64,000 bases of DNA from Sulfurospirillum sp036802865 (GCF_036802865.1 NZ_DAIRVK010000004.1:62001-126000); one strand, 5' to 3'; shown: positions 43,674 through 52,726, counted from the first letter of the stretch. The notes: generated by a model from the sequence alone, not told the origin. Numbers and translations are program-made.

Positions 43674-44656
43674 AATACACCCATCTCATTTTAGGGGCAC
43701 TTTTACTTTTCGGTGCCACGCTTGATGCCAAGCAGATTTTCAATGTCAAAACCATCGAAGTCAAAAAAGTGTTGGAAGGCTCTGCCAAAGAGTTTTACGG
43801 TTACACCAAAGCGAACGAAGAGAGTGTCAAAGAGGTAAGCTTGCGTTATGACGCGTTTATCGAAACACTGTATGTGAACAAGAGCTTTACCAGCGTTAAA
43901 AAAGGCGAACCACTCGCAAAGCTCTATTCGCAAGAGATTTATACCGCGGAGCTTGAACTTATCAACGCGCTACGCATCAAAAGTGACAGCATGGTTCAGA
44001 GCATTACCCAAAAGCTCAAACTTTTAGGGGTCGATGAAAAGACCATCCAGAAGATCATCGCCGATAAAAACGTGCCTGAAAACATCACCATTGTTTCGCC
44101 CTACAGTGGCATCGTAACGGCAAAAGCGGTCAATCAAGGTGCGTTCGTTCCCAAAGGAACCAAACTCTACGAGATCAGCGACTACACAAACTTATGGCTC
44201 ATCGTCAAAGTGTATGAAAAAGACCTTGAGTTTGTCAAAACGGCTCAAAGTGCTGACATCTTTTTTGATATGCGTGCAAAGCCTTACAAAGCCAAAATTG
44301 ATTTTATCTACCCAAAAGTCGACCCGCAAACGAAAAGCGTGGACGTGCGCTTAGTCATTGAAAACAAAGACCTTGAGATTTACGAAAACGCATTCGCCAA
44401 AGCGCGTTTTGGAACAGCCAAGCGAGAGTATTTAGCCCTTCCAAAAAGTGCGGTGATGACCAAAGGTGCGAAGACGAGCGTGTTTGTCAAAGGCGAATTT
44501 GAGGGCGAATACGAGCCACGCGAGATCGAAGCGAAACGCCTTAACAACGACACTTTTGAAATTATCAAAGGGTTAAAAGAGGGCGATATGGTTGTCTCAA
44601 ACGCGCTCTTTATGTTTGATGCCGATGCCCAAAATAACGCAGGGGCGATGAAATGA
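43670..44656 (+). CDS. RND efflux membrane-fusion protein (CusB-like)
   Basis: 328 residues. Signal peptide cleaved near TLDAKQ. The hairpin and lipoyl segments (FTSVKKGEPLAKLYSQEIYTAELEL; SPYSGIVTAKAVNQGAFVPKGTKLYEI) and the beta-barrel LWLIVKVYEKDLEFVK match the HlyD/CusB family. The N-terminal methionines that bind copper in E. coli CusB are not evident; the YtkA protein may supply them. ATGA overlaps at both ends. Confidence 0.85.
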   Translation: MKYTHLILGALLLFGATLDAKQIFNVKTIEVKKVLEGSAKEFYGYTKANEESVKEVSLRYDAFIETLYVNKSFTSVKKGEPLAKLYSQEIYTAELELINALRIKSDSMVQSITQKLKLLGVDEKTIQKIIADKNVPENITIVSPYSGIVTAKAVNQGAFVPKGTKLYEISDYTNLWLIVKVYEKDLEFVKTAQSADIFFDMRAKPYKAKIDFIYPKVDPQTKSVDVRLVIENKDLEIYENAFAKARFGTAKREYLALPKSAVMTKGAKTSVFVKGEFEGEYEPREIEAKRLNNDTFEIIKGLKEGDMVVSNALFMFDADAQNNAGAMK

Positions 44657-47600
44657 TCGAGAGTATCATTGAAAAAAGCGTCAAAAACAAGGCGCTTCTT
44701 CTCTTAACTTTACTCATTGCAGCATTTCTGTCATTCTGGGCGATTCGGCAGACACCACTGGACGCATTGCCAGACCTCACGCCACCGCAAGTCATTGTCA
44801 ATGTGAAGTACTTGGGGCAATCGCCAAAAATCATCCAAGATCAACTCGTTTACGAACTGACCAATGCGTTGCTCTCGGTCGCAAAAACCAAAACTGTGCG
44901 TGCGTTTACCTCGTATGAAAATGCCATTGTTTACATCATTTTCGAGGATGGCACCGACCTTTACTGGGCGCGAGACAGGGTCAATGAAGTCATCCAAAAT
45001 GTCTCTAAAAATGCTCCCAAAAACGCAACCATCAAGCTAGGTCCTGATGCCACGGGTATTGGTTGGGCGTTTGAGTATGCACTAACATCACAAAACAGAA
45101 GTTTAGATGAGCTTCGAAGCATTCAAGATTATCTCTACCGTTATGCGCTTTTAGGCGTTGAAGGGGTGAGTGAAGTGGCGAGTGTGGGTGGTTTTGTGAA
45201 AGACTATGAAGTCACATTACGCCAAGACGCACTCTACAAATATGACCTAAGCATCGACGATCTTATGGGGGCACTCTCCAAAAACAACAGTGACCTAGGC
45301 GGGCGAGTAGTGCTTGAAAATGGCTTTGAGCAGATCATCCAAGCCAGAGGTTTTGCCTCCTCGTTGGAAGACCTTTCAAACATCACCATCAAAACGGTGG
45401 GTGGCATTCCACTCAAGCTCTCTGACATCGCGGATGTGCGTGTTGTCCCCACCTACCGAAGTGGTTTAGCAGAACTTAACGGTGAGGGCGAAGTGGTCGG
45501 AGGCGTTGTGGTTGTGCGCCACAAAGAGAATGCTTACAAGGTGATTCAGGCGGTCAAAGAGAAGCTAGAATCTTTACATGTAAACGATGTGGAAGTGGTC
45601 ACAACGTACGATAGAAGCGATCTCATCACCAAAGCGATCAACAACCTCAAACGCGCCCTTTTGGAAGAGAGCATCGTTGTTTTGGCGGTGGTTATGCTTT
45701 TCTTACTTCACTTTAGAAGCGCATTGGTTGTCATCATTGTTCTGCCACTCACCATTGCTCTGACTTTTTTGGCGATGAAGCTTTTTGGGTTGGAGTCGAA
45801 CATAATGAGTTTAGGTGGCATAGCCATTGCTATTGGTGCGATGGTCGATGCGTGTATCGTGATGATTGAAAATGTGCATAAAAAGCTTTCGCACGGCGAG
45901 CCTAAAAGTGAAGAAGAGCGCAAAGCTATCATCATCGCTTCGTCCAAACAAGTCGGTCGCCCGATCTTTTTTGCGCTTTTGCTTATTGTGGTGAGTTTCT
46001 TACCGATTTTTGCTCTCTCTGGGCAAGAAGGGGCGCTCTTTAAGCCGTTGGCATATACCAAAACCTTTGCGATGCTCATCGGTGCGGTACTTTCCATCAC
46101 CCTTGTTCCGCTTTTGATGCTCTTTTTTATCAAAGGCAAAATCCTTGAAGAGCATAAAAATCCGCTCAATAACCTTTTTATTTGGCTGTATGCACCGCTT
46201 TTAAAACTGCATATGCGTTTTTGGTATGTCGCTATAGCCCTATTTATGGGCTTTTTGGTGCTGGGGTATCACACTTATACCAAACAGCGTTGGGAGTTTA
46301 TGCCACCACTCAATGAGCAGACGTTTATGTACATGCCCGTCACTCCATTTGGTATCAGCATAGAGATGGCAAAAGAGTACGCGCAAAAGAGCAATGAAGT
46401 CATCAAAAGTTTTCCCGAAGTGCTCAGTACCTTTGCCAAAGCAGGGCGAGCGGAGAGTGCAACAGACCCAGCTCCCCTTTCGATGATCGAGACCATCATA
46501 CAGCTTAAACCCAAAGAGCAGTGGAGAGAGGGCATGACGTATGAGAAGCTTCGTGATGAGATGAACGAACAGCTTCAAATGTTGGGGCTGACAAACTCAT
46601 GGACATACCCGATTCGAGGGCGCATCGACATGCTCATAACAGGCATACGAACCCCTCTTGGCATCAAACTCTACGGCGACAATGACCAAGCGTTGGAAGA
46701 GAGTGCAAACAAAATCGCCAGTGTGCTTGCAAACTACGAGGGAACCAAAAGCATTTTTGCGGACAAAGCGAACAGTGGTTACTACCTCAATATGACGCTA
46801 AAGCCTGAAAATATCGCATCTTATGGTCTTACCAAAGAGGAAATTTTAAACTTCGTTGACAACGCCATCGGTGGCTCGAAAGTCACGACCTTTTACCAAG
46901 GCATTGAGCGTTATGCGATCACGCTAAGACTTGAAGAAGAGAGCCGCAAAGATATCAATGCCATCAGTGAGCTGACCATCAAAACGCCGTATGGTTTCCA
47001 ACGCCTCGGGCACTTTGTGGAACTTAGCTACGACGTAGGTGCGAGTGAGCTCAAGTCTGAAATGGGCAAAAAAGTGAACTACATCTACATCACGCTCAAA
47101 GAGGGCTTTTCGTCTAAAACCTATAAAGAGGAAGCCAATAAAATTCTAAAAGAGAGTGTAGAGCTTCCAACAGGTTTTTACATCGGTTGGGCAGGGGAGA
47201 GCGAGTACCTAGAGAGTGCCATGGAGCGCTTGCAGTTTATTCTTCCGCTCACGCTTTTGGTCACGTTTGTGCTGATCTACCTCGGTCTTGGATCGTTTAA
47301 AAATGCACTTTTGGTCTTTTTGACCTTGCCGCTTGCCGCTGTGGGTGGGTTTTTGTATGTGGATTATCTCAACTTCAACCTCTCCATTGCCGTCATTGTA
47401 GGCTTTTTGGCACTTATCGGCATCGCGGTGGAAACGGCGATTGTGATGATTATTTATCTTGAAGAAGCCATTTTACATGTAAAAGAAAGAACGGCAAAAA
47501 ATATTCAAGAAGCCATCTTTGAAGGCGCGGTGCTGAGAGTCCGCCCGAAACTGATGACCGTGTTTGCCATCCTTGGAGGACTTTTACCGATTATGTGGTT

Positions 47601-47730
47601 GGATGGTGTCGGAAGTGAAGTCATGCAACGCATCGCCGCCCCGATGATCGGTGGTGTGGTAAGTTCGGCTATATTGACGCTTTTAGTGATTCCTGTATTG
47701 TATTATCGGATGCGGAAAATTGAGGAGTGA
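44653..47730 (+). CDS. cusA: heavy-metal RND pump, Cu(I)/Ag(I) type
   Basis: 1025 residues, twelve membrane helices. The three methionines that bind Cu(I)/Ag(I) in E. coli CusA (573, 623, 672) have counterparts at 561 (FMYMPVTP), 611 (APLSMIETI) and 660 (RIDMLITGI), with the same spacings of 50 and 49. FTSYENAIVYIIFEDGTDLYWARDRV and the periplasmic docking motifs are typical HME-RND. Exports monovalent copper or silver from the periplasm. The two copies of TTACATGTAA inside it (45574, 47473) are coding. Ends at a hairpin. Confidence 0.93.
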   Translation: MIESIIEKSVKNKALLLLTLLIAAFLSFWAIRQTPLDALPDLTPPQVIVNVKYLGQSPKIIQDQLVYELTNALLSVAKTKTVRAFTSYENAIVYIIFEDGTDLYWARDRVNEVIQNVSKNAPKNATIKLGPDATGIGWAFEYALTSQNRSLDELRSIQDYLYRYALLGVEGVSEVASVGGFVKDYEVTLRQDALYKYDLSIDDLMGALSKNNSDLGGRVVLENGFEQIIQARGFASSLEDLSNITIKTVGGIPLKLSDIADVRVVPTYRSGLAELNGEGEVVGGVVVVRHKENAYKVIQAVKEKLESLHVNDVEVVTTYDRSDLITKAINNLKRALLEESIVVLAVVMLFLLHFRSALVVIIVLPLTIALTFLAMKLFGLESNIMSLGGIAIAIGAMVDACIVMIENVHKKLSHGEPKSEEERKAIIIASSKQVGRPIFFALLLIVVSFLPIFALSGQEGALFKPLAYTKTFAMLIGAVLSITLVPLLMLFFIKGKILEEHKNPLNNLFIWLYAPLLKLHMRFWYVAIALFMGFLVLGYHTYTKQRWEFMPPLNEQTFMYMPVTPFGISIEMAKEYAQKSNEVIKSFPEVLSTFAKAGRAESATDPAPLSMIETIIQLKPKEQWREGMTYEKLRDEMNEQLQMLGLTNSWTYPIRGRIDMLITGIRTPLGIKLYGDNDQALEESANKIASVLANYEGTKSIFADKANSGYYLNMTLKPENIASYGLTKEEILNFVDNAIGGSKVTTFYQGIERYAITLRLEEESRKDINAISELTIKTPYGFQRLGHFVELSYDVGASELKSEMGKKVNYIYITLKEGFSSKTYKEEANKILKESVELPTGFYIGWAGESEYLESAMERLQFILPLTLLVTFVLIYLGLGSFKNALLVFLTLPLAAVGGFLYVDYLNFNLSIAVIVGFLALIGIAVETAIVMIIYLEEAILHVKERTAKNIQEAIFEGAVLRVRPKLMTVFAILGGLLPIMWLDGVGSEVMQRIAAPMIGGVVSSAILTLLVIPVLYYRMRKIEE

Positions 47731-47735
47731 GAAGG

Positions 47736-47767
47736 TTTACATGTAAGGAAAAATCCTTACATGTAAA
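47736..47767. terminator. hairpin built from two TTACATGTAA palindromes
   Basis: Perfect 14-bp stem: 47736-47749 with 47754-47767, loop AAAA. Each arm contains a full copy of the palindrome TTACATGTAA. Five T follow a few bases later (47772-47776). Likely terminator of the Cus operon. Confidence 0.7.
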
Positions 47768-47780
47768 AGCATTTTTCACC

Positions 47781-47809
47781 TTGACATATCATGATATTAT
47801 CATTATAAT
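47781..47809 (+). promoter_or_regulatory. consensus promoter and palindromic operator of brnTA
   Basis: TTGACA (47781-47786), 17 bases, TATAAT (47804-47809) is a perfect sigma-70 consensus. The perfect 12-bp palindrome ATATCATGATAT (47786-47797) lies in the spacer, the right place for autorepression by the antitoxin. The predicted start of transcription coincides with the toxin ATG. Confidence 0.75.
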
Positions 47810-47815
47810 ATCTAC

Positions 47816-48109
47816 ATGAAAACGCTCACATTTGAATGGGATCAAGTCAAAGCAGAATCAAACATCAAAAAACATGGCATCTCATTTGAAGAAGCCAAAA
47901 CAATTTTTGATGATGACAACGCAAGGTTTATGCTTGACCCTGACCATTCTGAGAAAGAAGAGCGATTTATCTTGCTGGGGATGAGTTACACACTCAAAAT
48001 TTTGACGGTTGTTCATTGTTACAGAGATAATGAAGGTGTCATCCGAATCATCTCCGCACGAAAATCAACCAAAAATGAAGCAAATCAATATAAGGAGTTT
48101 TTATCATGA
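47816..48109 (+). CDS. brnT: BrnT toxin (RelE-fold ribonuclease)
   Basis: 97 residues. FEWDQVKAESNIKKHGISFEEAKTIF is the BrnT N-terminal signature, and RIISARKSTKNEANQY holds the C-terminal basic residues. BrnT cleaves RNA and stops growth until bound by BrnA. No ribosome site is present and the promoter spacing predicts a leaderless message. ATGA overlap with brnA. Confidence 0.88.
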   Translation: MKTLTFEWDQVKAESNIKKHGISFEEAKTIFDDDNARFMLDPDHSEKEERFILLGMSYTLKILTVVHCYRDNEGVIRIISARKSTKNEANQYKEFLS

Positions 48110-48312
48110 AAAAAGAGTACGATTTTAGCCAATCTGTTAAAAATCCTTACGCAAAAAAGGTTAAAAAACAGATTTCACTTAATGTGGATATTGAGACCAT
48201 TGACTACTTTAAAGCCCTTTCTGCCAAAGTAGGAATGCCTTATCAAACGCTGATTAACTCATTTTTGATGGACTGCGCGCAAAGGCATGTTGAGCCTAAA
48301 ATTCAGTGGTGA
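48106..48312 (+). CDS. brnA: BrnA antitoxin (ribbon-helix-helix)
   Basis: 68 residues. Conserved KNPYAKKVKKQISLNVDIETIDYFKALSAKVGMPYQTLINSFL gives the BrnA ribbon-helix-helix core. It binds and neutralises BrnT and represses the shared promoter. AAGGAG lies before the start within the toxin gene, so the antitoxin has its own ribosome site while the toxin does not. Confidence 0.85.
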   Translation: MKKEYDFSQSVKNPYAKKVKKQISLNVDIETIDYFKALSAKVGMPYQTLINSFLMDCAQRHVEPKIQW

Positions 48313-48372
48313 GTTTAGTAAATAGAAGAAAAAGTAAAAGTTTAGCTCTATTTGAGTATTGAAAGGAATTCA

Positions 48373-48984
48373 ATGTTAGATATACTGAAAATAGAACAGT
48401 GGGAAAAGTATGTAAGGTCTATTCTAGACAAACCTACATTTAGCGATTGGATAGCAATCTTAGGGGTTATTGTTGCTATAATAATTCCTGTATGTATACA
48501 TTTTCTTGGTTCAAGCAAGGTAAAACAAGAAATCAATTCTACCAAGATAAAAAATGAAATAAATTCTGCTTTAATTGAATTCCAAAGTAATCTACAGCAA
48601 ATTAAATATGTAAGGGAAAAGTATAATCCAGGAAATGTTTACTTAGGAACACAAGATGGTATATTAGATGCTGTTGATAAGCTAAATGCCTACCATAAAG
48701 AAATGCATGAACCTGTAAAATTTGAAAAAATTTACCAATTAACAAAAGATTATGGTAAGAAAAAAACAAATGATAGACTTTCTGAAGTTTCAATTCTTGT
48801 TAAAGATAAAACAATGGCACTTACTTTGTATGTTGCATCCATAAAGCCAGCTCAAATAAATGGACAACAAGAATTTGATAAAATCAATAATAAGTATATT
48901 AGTTTGGTCAATGAAGTTTCATCTGCTTATGCTGAATATCACGGTTTTATACAAGGCTTGACACTTGAAGATTTTGAGTATTAG
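48373..48984 (+). CDS. orphan single-pass membrane protein
   Basis: 203 residues from ATG 48373 (AAAGGA five bases upstream). One membrane helix at about residues 24-46 (WIAILGVIVAIIIPVCIHFLG), then a helical cytoplasmic part rich in Lys and Asn. Not recognised. Strongly AT-rich compared with the Cus genes, and next to the toxin-antitoxin pair, which suggests a small transferred patch. No motif for catalysis was seen. Confidence 0.65.
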   Translation: MLDILKIEQWEKYVRSILDKPTFSDWIAILGVIVAIIIPVCIHFLGSSKVKQEINSTKIKNEINSALIEFQSNLQQIKYVREKYNPGNVYLGTQDGILDAVDKLNAYHKEMHEPVKFEKIYQLTKDYGKKKTNDRLSEVSILVKDKTMALTLYVASIKPAQINGQQEFDKINNKYISLVNEVSSAYAEYHGFIQGLTLEDFEY

Positions 48985-49058
48985 TAAAAAAGGCTAAACT
49001 CTAAACTTTTGCAAATCTAAGGTTTAAACCTTTCTTTTATTATTCCAAAAAATCACCA

Positions 49059-49562
49059 TTATTTCTGCGAAATCCCTACAAATTGGCTCAATATTCTCTG
49101 CAAACTTCCCTCTTCAACCTCTTTTTGAGGTGTTGTGACAATCTCTCTGGGTGCGACAATGGCTCCTAGTCTTGAAAACTGGGTTCGCATGGCGTTACAG
49201 ACGTCATTGCCGCCACTTCCTGAGTGGGTGGCGAGTTGGACGTATTTGAGCGCAAAGAGTTCTCTAAAACTCTCACTGCTTCTGGATAACCATGCGATGA
49301 CATTGGTAAGGGACGGTGGAATGGAGTAGTTGTATTCGGGCGATACCACGATGTACCCTTTGGCGTTTTTTATGGTGTTTGAAAGCTCCGTGATTTTGCT
49401 TGGGATGCCATCATTGGTCTCTTTGGAAGAGTCATATAGGGTGATGTTTAAATCGACCAGATTGATGATTTGACTTTGAACGCCTTGTGTTTCTAGATTT
49501 TTTTCTATCCTTCGTGCCAATTGCATATTTTCATTGAGACTTGCAACTAATATTAAATACAT
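49059..49562 (-). CDS. NADPH-dependent FMN reductase-like flavoprotein
   Basis: 167 residues from ATG 49562, six bases after AAGGA. Flavodoxin-like fold: LILVASLNENMQLARRIEK replaces the usual GSxRxxS phosphate loop, and VVSPEYNYSIPPSLTNVIAWLSR is the classic FMN-reductase motif. LATHSGSGGNDVCNAMR follows. It reduces flavins or quinones with NAD(P)H. 56 bases separate it from the nitroreductase upstream on the same strand. Confidence 0.82.
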   Translation of the reverse strand: MYLILVASLNENMQLARRIEKNLETQGVQSQIINLVDLNITLYDSSKETNDGIPSKITELSNTIKNAKGYIVVSPEYNYSIPPSLTNVIAWLSRSSESFRELFALKYVQLATHSGSGGNDVCNAMRTQFSRLGAIVAPREIVTTPQKEVEEGSLQRILSQFVGISQK

Positions 49563-49618
49563 AATCAATCCTTATTGAGATAGCGTTGGAATTATTATAT
49601 GACTAACATATGTCAGGG

Positions 49619-50284
49619 TCAAGAATAAAACGTTGCAAATTCACTCACTGCAATGCGCGGTGTTCGGTAGCTGTTGATAAGCGCTTCTTTATCTTCGTAT
49701 CCTAATGCGATGCCGCAGAGCAGAAGCTTATGGGCTTCGATGTCTAGTTCTTGTTTGACGATACTTGGAAACTCAGCTAAAGCGGCTTGTGGGCAAGTTG
49801 CTAAGCCTTTTTCTACGCAACTTAGCATAATGGATTGCAAAAACATACCATAGTCGAGGTATGAGCCTTTTTCTAAACTTGCGTCGATAAAAAAGTAGAG
49901 TACGACAGGAGCATCAAAGGCGCGGTAGTTAAGCTTCCACTGCTCCATCTGTCTTACCTTGTCTTCTTTGGAAATGCTAAGTGTGCTGTACATCAACAGT
50001 CCTGTCTCTTTGCGCCTGCTTTTATAAGGCTCTTCCCACATGGAAGGGTAGTACGCATAGTCCATGACTTCTTTATGCCCGTTTTCAAACGCTTCGATGA
50101 CTTTTTGCTCCAGCGTGCGTTTTTTTTCACCACTCACAACACAAACGTGCCACGGTTGCATGTTGACACCAGAGGGCGCATATTTGGCATCTTCAAGGAT
50201 CTCTTTTATAACCTCTTGTGGCACTGCTTTGGGTAAAAAAGCGCGTGTGGATTTTCTCATTTTGAGTGCTTCAGATACATTCAT
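49619..50284 (-). CDS. nitroreductase family protein
   Basis: 221 residues. N-terminal ALKMRKSTRAFLPKAVPQEVIKEIL and DAKYAPSGVNMQPWHVCVV bind FMN. DYGMFLQSIMLSCVEKGLATCPQAAL and CGIALGYEDKEALIN complete the fold. The substrate range of this family (nitroaromatics, quinones, enals) cannot be narrowed by sequence. Single gene with its own upstream region, which contains repeat copy B. Confidence 0.85.
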   Translation of the reverse strand: MNVSEALKMRKSTRAFLPKAVPQEVIKEILEDAKYAPSGVNMQPWHVCVVSGEKKRTLEQKVIEAFENGHKEVMDYAYYPSMWEEPYKSRRKETGLLMYSTLSISKEDKVRQMEQWKLNYRAFDAPVVLYFFIDASLEKGSYLDYGMFLQSIMLSCVEKGLATCPQAALAEFPSIVKQELDIEAHKLLLCGIALGYEDKEALINSYRTPRIAVSEFATFYS

Positions 50285-50380
50285 GGCATTGCCTTTAGGT
50301 GTATTGTTGGTGCTTCATTGTACGAAACTTTTTTGAAATTAAATGAAATAGTTTAAAACTAACCTCCATTTTTTATTCTG

Positions 50381-50449
50381 AACACGTTTTTAAAGCAAAG
50401 CTCTAAAAACTACGTTAACACTGGGTTTTCCTCGGCGGAATGCCCACGC
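50381..50449. repeat. 69-bp structured intergenic repeat, copy B
   Basis: 54 of 69 bases identical to 30740-30808 without gaps. The core hairpin GTTTTCC-TCGGC-GGAATGC shows an A-T to T-A paired change relative to copy A. Lies between the divergent nitroreductase and LysE genes. Confidence 0.7.
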
Positions 50450-50518
50450 ACCCTTGGTGCTTTCAATAGTGTGTGGTTATAAATAAGATATAATTCTTCT
50501 TTGTTTAAAGGATGTAAC

Positions 50519-51148
50519 GTGGCTTCTGCAGTTGATTTTTCCATCATGGCGATTTTTCTTCCCACCTTCTTTTTTGTCTCCGTAACACCTGGAATGTGCA
50601 TGACACTTGCGATGAGCCTTGGCATGAGCATTGGGCTAAAGCGTACGTTTTACATGATGGCAGGGGAACTTGTCGGTGTGGGGATTGTCGCACTCTCTTC
50701 AGTTGTGGGAGTGGCGACTATTATGATAAAACATCCCGATATTTTTACGATTTTTAAGTACGCGGGTGGGCTCTATTTGGGTTATTTGGGTGTGCAACTT
50801 TGGCTCAATCGTGGCAAGATGGCACTCTCTAAAACGGAGACTTCTGTCTCTATCTCGGCGACGTCATTAGCGGTTCAAGGCTTTGTTACGGCGATTGCTA
50901 ACCCTAAAGGTTGGGCATTTTTTATCGCACTCCTTCCACCCTTCATTAACCAAACGAAGGCACTTATTCCTCAAATTTCGGTGCTTTTAGCGATTATTTT
51001 AACCCTTGAATTTATCTGTATGATTATCTACGCCAGTGGTGGCAATACCTTGCGTAAATTTTTGCAAAAAGGTGACAATGTTAGGCTGATGAACCGCATT
51101 GCAGGGACATTGATGTTAGGCGTTGGGGTTTGGTTAGCCCTTGGATAA
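50519..51148 (+). CDS. LysE family amino-acid exporter
   Basis: 209 residues from GTG 50519, six bases after AAAGGA. Six membrane segments; family features FFFVSVTPGMCMTLAMSLGMSIGLKRT and the middle FVTAIANPKGWAFFIALLPPFI. Related to RhtB/LeuE exporters of neutral amino acids or homoserine derivatives. A link with methionine synthesis is possible but not shown. Confidence 0.83.
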   Translation: MASAVDFSIMAIFLPTFFFVSVTPGMCMTLAMSLGMSIGLKRTFYMMAGELVGVGIVALSSVVGVATIMIKHPDIFTIFKYAGGLYLGYLGVQLWLNRGKMALSKTETSVSISATSLAVQGFVTAIANPKGWAFFIALLPPFINQTKALIPQISVLLAIILTLEFICMIIYASGGNTLRKFLQKGDNVRLMNRIAGTLMLGVGVWLALG

Positions 51149-51151
51149 TCT

Positions 51152-51161
51152 TTACATGTAA
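51152..51161. repeat. TTACATGTAA palindrome after the LysE gene
   Basis: Exact copy beginning four bases after the stop codon and overlapping the foot of the next hairpin by two bases. Confidence 0.6.
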
Positions 51162-51195
51162 AGAGACAAAGCTACGTTTCTAGCTTTGTCTCTTT
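51160..51195. terminator. bidirectional hairpin between convergent genes
   Basis: 15-bp perfect stem (51160-51174 with 51181-51195) and loop CGTTTC, between the LysE gene and the deaminase-like gene. No separate T run on the plus strand. Confidence 0.7.
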
Positions 51196-51208
51196 GAAAA
51201 AAATCACG

Positions 51209-52726
51209 CTATTGGAAACTATTCGCCAACGCACTCATTTCTTTCTCAAACGCTAGAAATTTTTGAGCCAGTTGTTTTTTTAACGCATCTTTCTCTTTTT
51301 TTGTTAAAAACGAATAGTTGATGCTGTTGTAGACATATTCTTTAATGGTCTCATAGCTTGGATGGTAACGACTGGCAAGCAGGACGTATTCATGGCTTAG
51401 GTTATTTCTGGAAACGCCTGAATCGTCCGTAGAGATGACGATAGGTACGCCATACTTGGCATAGATAGAGTAGGGGTGTTCACTGCCTGCAACTCCTAAG
51501 ATAAAGTCATTGCTTGTGAGGTTGATCTCAATAGCAACTTCGTTTTTTTTGAGGTTTTGAAGGAGGGCAATGGAGTTTTTTTCATACGGCAGATCAACCC
51601 CATGACCGATGCGTTCAGCCCCAGCAATGTTGCGTGCTTCATTGATGTGAAAGAGAAGCTCTTTTGGCTCAACCATACCTAGGGTAAGCTCACCTGCATG
51701 CAGTGAACGATGCACATTGGGATATTTACCGTTGAGGAAGGCGAACATACGCATATGAAGTGTATAGTCATCAATCGCTACAACGCTATTTTCAGGTGCT
51801 ACAATGTTGACACCTACGATTAAAGGGGAGTTTTTTGCTGCTGCATAGCCTGAAAGAAGGTCAGTAAACACTTGTAATGGTTCGTTGCCTCTTGATGCAT
51901 AGGTTTGGTAACGCATCGTAAAGTTTGCATCATCGATACCTTGGTGTAAGCTATTTAATGAATTTACAAACATTTGTACTTTTGTATTAAAGGCTTTGGC
52001 GTTGTTTTTGGTATAAATAAAGATGATTTCATCTAATACTTTGTTGAGGTCTTCTGATTTGGGATTGTTGCGAAGTCTGTCATTGTACGATTTGATCTGA
52101 TTGGCATTGAAATACGTTGTACAGTCGACGCCCACACGAGAAAGCATTGTTTCAACGTACATAACGTTTTCATCGATAGCACGCTGTTTGATAATCTTGA
52201 GACCTTCTTGCATCTTTTCTTTGTCTCCAGAAATGGGTCCAAAGTAACCAAAGGTATTGAAGAAGTTGCTATCGGGAGGAAGTTGCTCATGGAAGTGATT
52301 GTCATAGTCTTTGTCTGACCATAGTGTGAGGAGTTTGCGGTAATTTTTATCATCCACTCTCAGCGCATCGACAGTAATGACATTGTTGTCTCCACTATTT
52401 TTAGTTTGGACGATTTTAAAAGTATTGGTGTCTATAAACCAGCCTCTTGCTTTGACCCAGTCGAGGTATGTTTCAACGTAAAGTGAGCCTGTATAGTGGT
52501 GATGCAGATCGCCACCTTTGGGCATTTGGGTGAAAAAGAGGTTGAGCATTGCCACATTTGGCTTTCCATCTTTAAACATACGCTCATAAAAAACAGATGT
52601 CACGTTCATGTCGTTGGGGGTGATAACCTGATCGTGTGATGAGGTGACCGAAGGTGTTGTTGGAGTAGTACAGCCCGAAAAAAAGCTCAGAAGAATGATA
52701 AAGGCTAAATTCCCAAAATAGCGCAT
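51209..52726 (-). CDS. adenosine deaminase-like lipoprotein
   Basis: 505 residues. Lipoprotein signal with lipobox FFSGC. Amidohydrolase fold of the ADA/ADGF group: metal-binding HxH in GGDLHHHYTGSLY, RSLHAGELT, RIGHGVDLPY, and STDDSGVSRNNLSHEY with the metal aspartates. All key metal ligands are present. Unlike classical cytoplasmic Add, it should be held in the periplasm, where it could deaminate nucleosides or pterins before uptake. Longer than Add by ~150 residues, mostly N-terminal. Confidence 0.82.
   Translation of the reverse strand: MRYFGNLAFIILLSFFSGCTTPTTPSVTSSHDQVITPNDMNVTSVFYERMFKDGKPNVAMLNLFFTQMPKGGDLHHHYTGSLYVETYLDWVKARGWFIDTNTFKIVQTKNSGDNNVITVDALRVDDKNYRKLLTLWSDKDYDNHFHEQLPPDSNFFNTFGYFGPISGDKEKMQEGLKIIKQRAIDENVMYVETMLSRVGVDCTTYFNANQIKSYNDRLRNNPKSEDLNKVLDEIIFIYTKNNAKAFNTKVQMFVNSLNSLHQGIDDANFTMRYQTYASRGNEPLQVFTDLLSGYAAAKNSPLIVGVNIVAPENSVVAIDDYTLHMRMFAFLNGKYPNVHRSLHAGELTLGMVEPKELLFHINEARNIAGAERIGHGVDLPYEKNSIALLQNLKKNEVAIEINLTSNDFILGVAGSEHPYSIYAKYGVPIVISTDDSGVSRNNLSHEYVLLASRYHPSYETIKEYVYNSINYSFLTKKEKDALKKQLAQKFLAFEKEMSALANSFQ

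Noticed and set aside
30740..50449. Repeat copies as a CRISPR array
   Set aside because: Only two or three widely separated copies, no regular spacers, and no cas genes.
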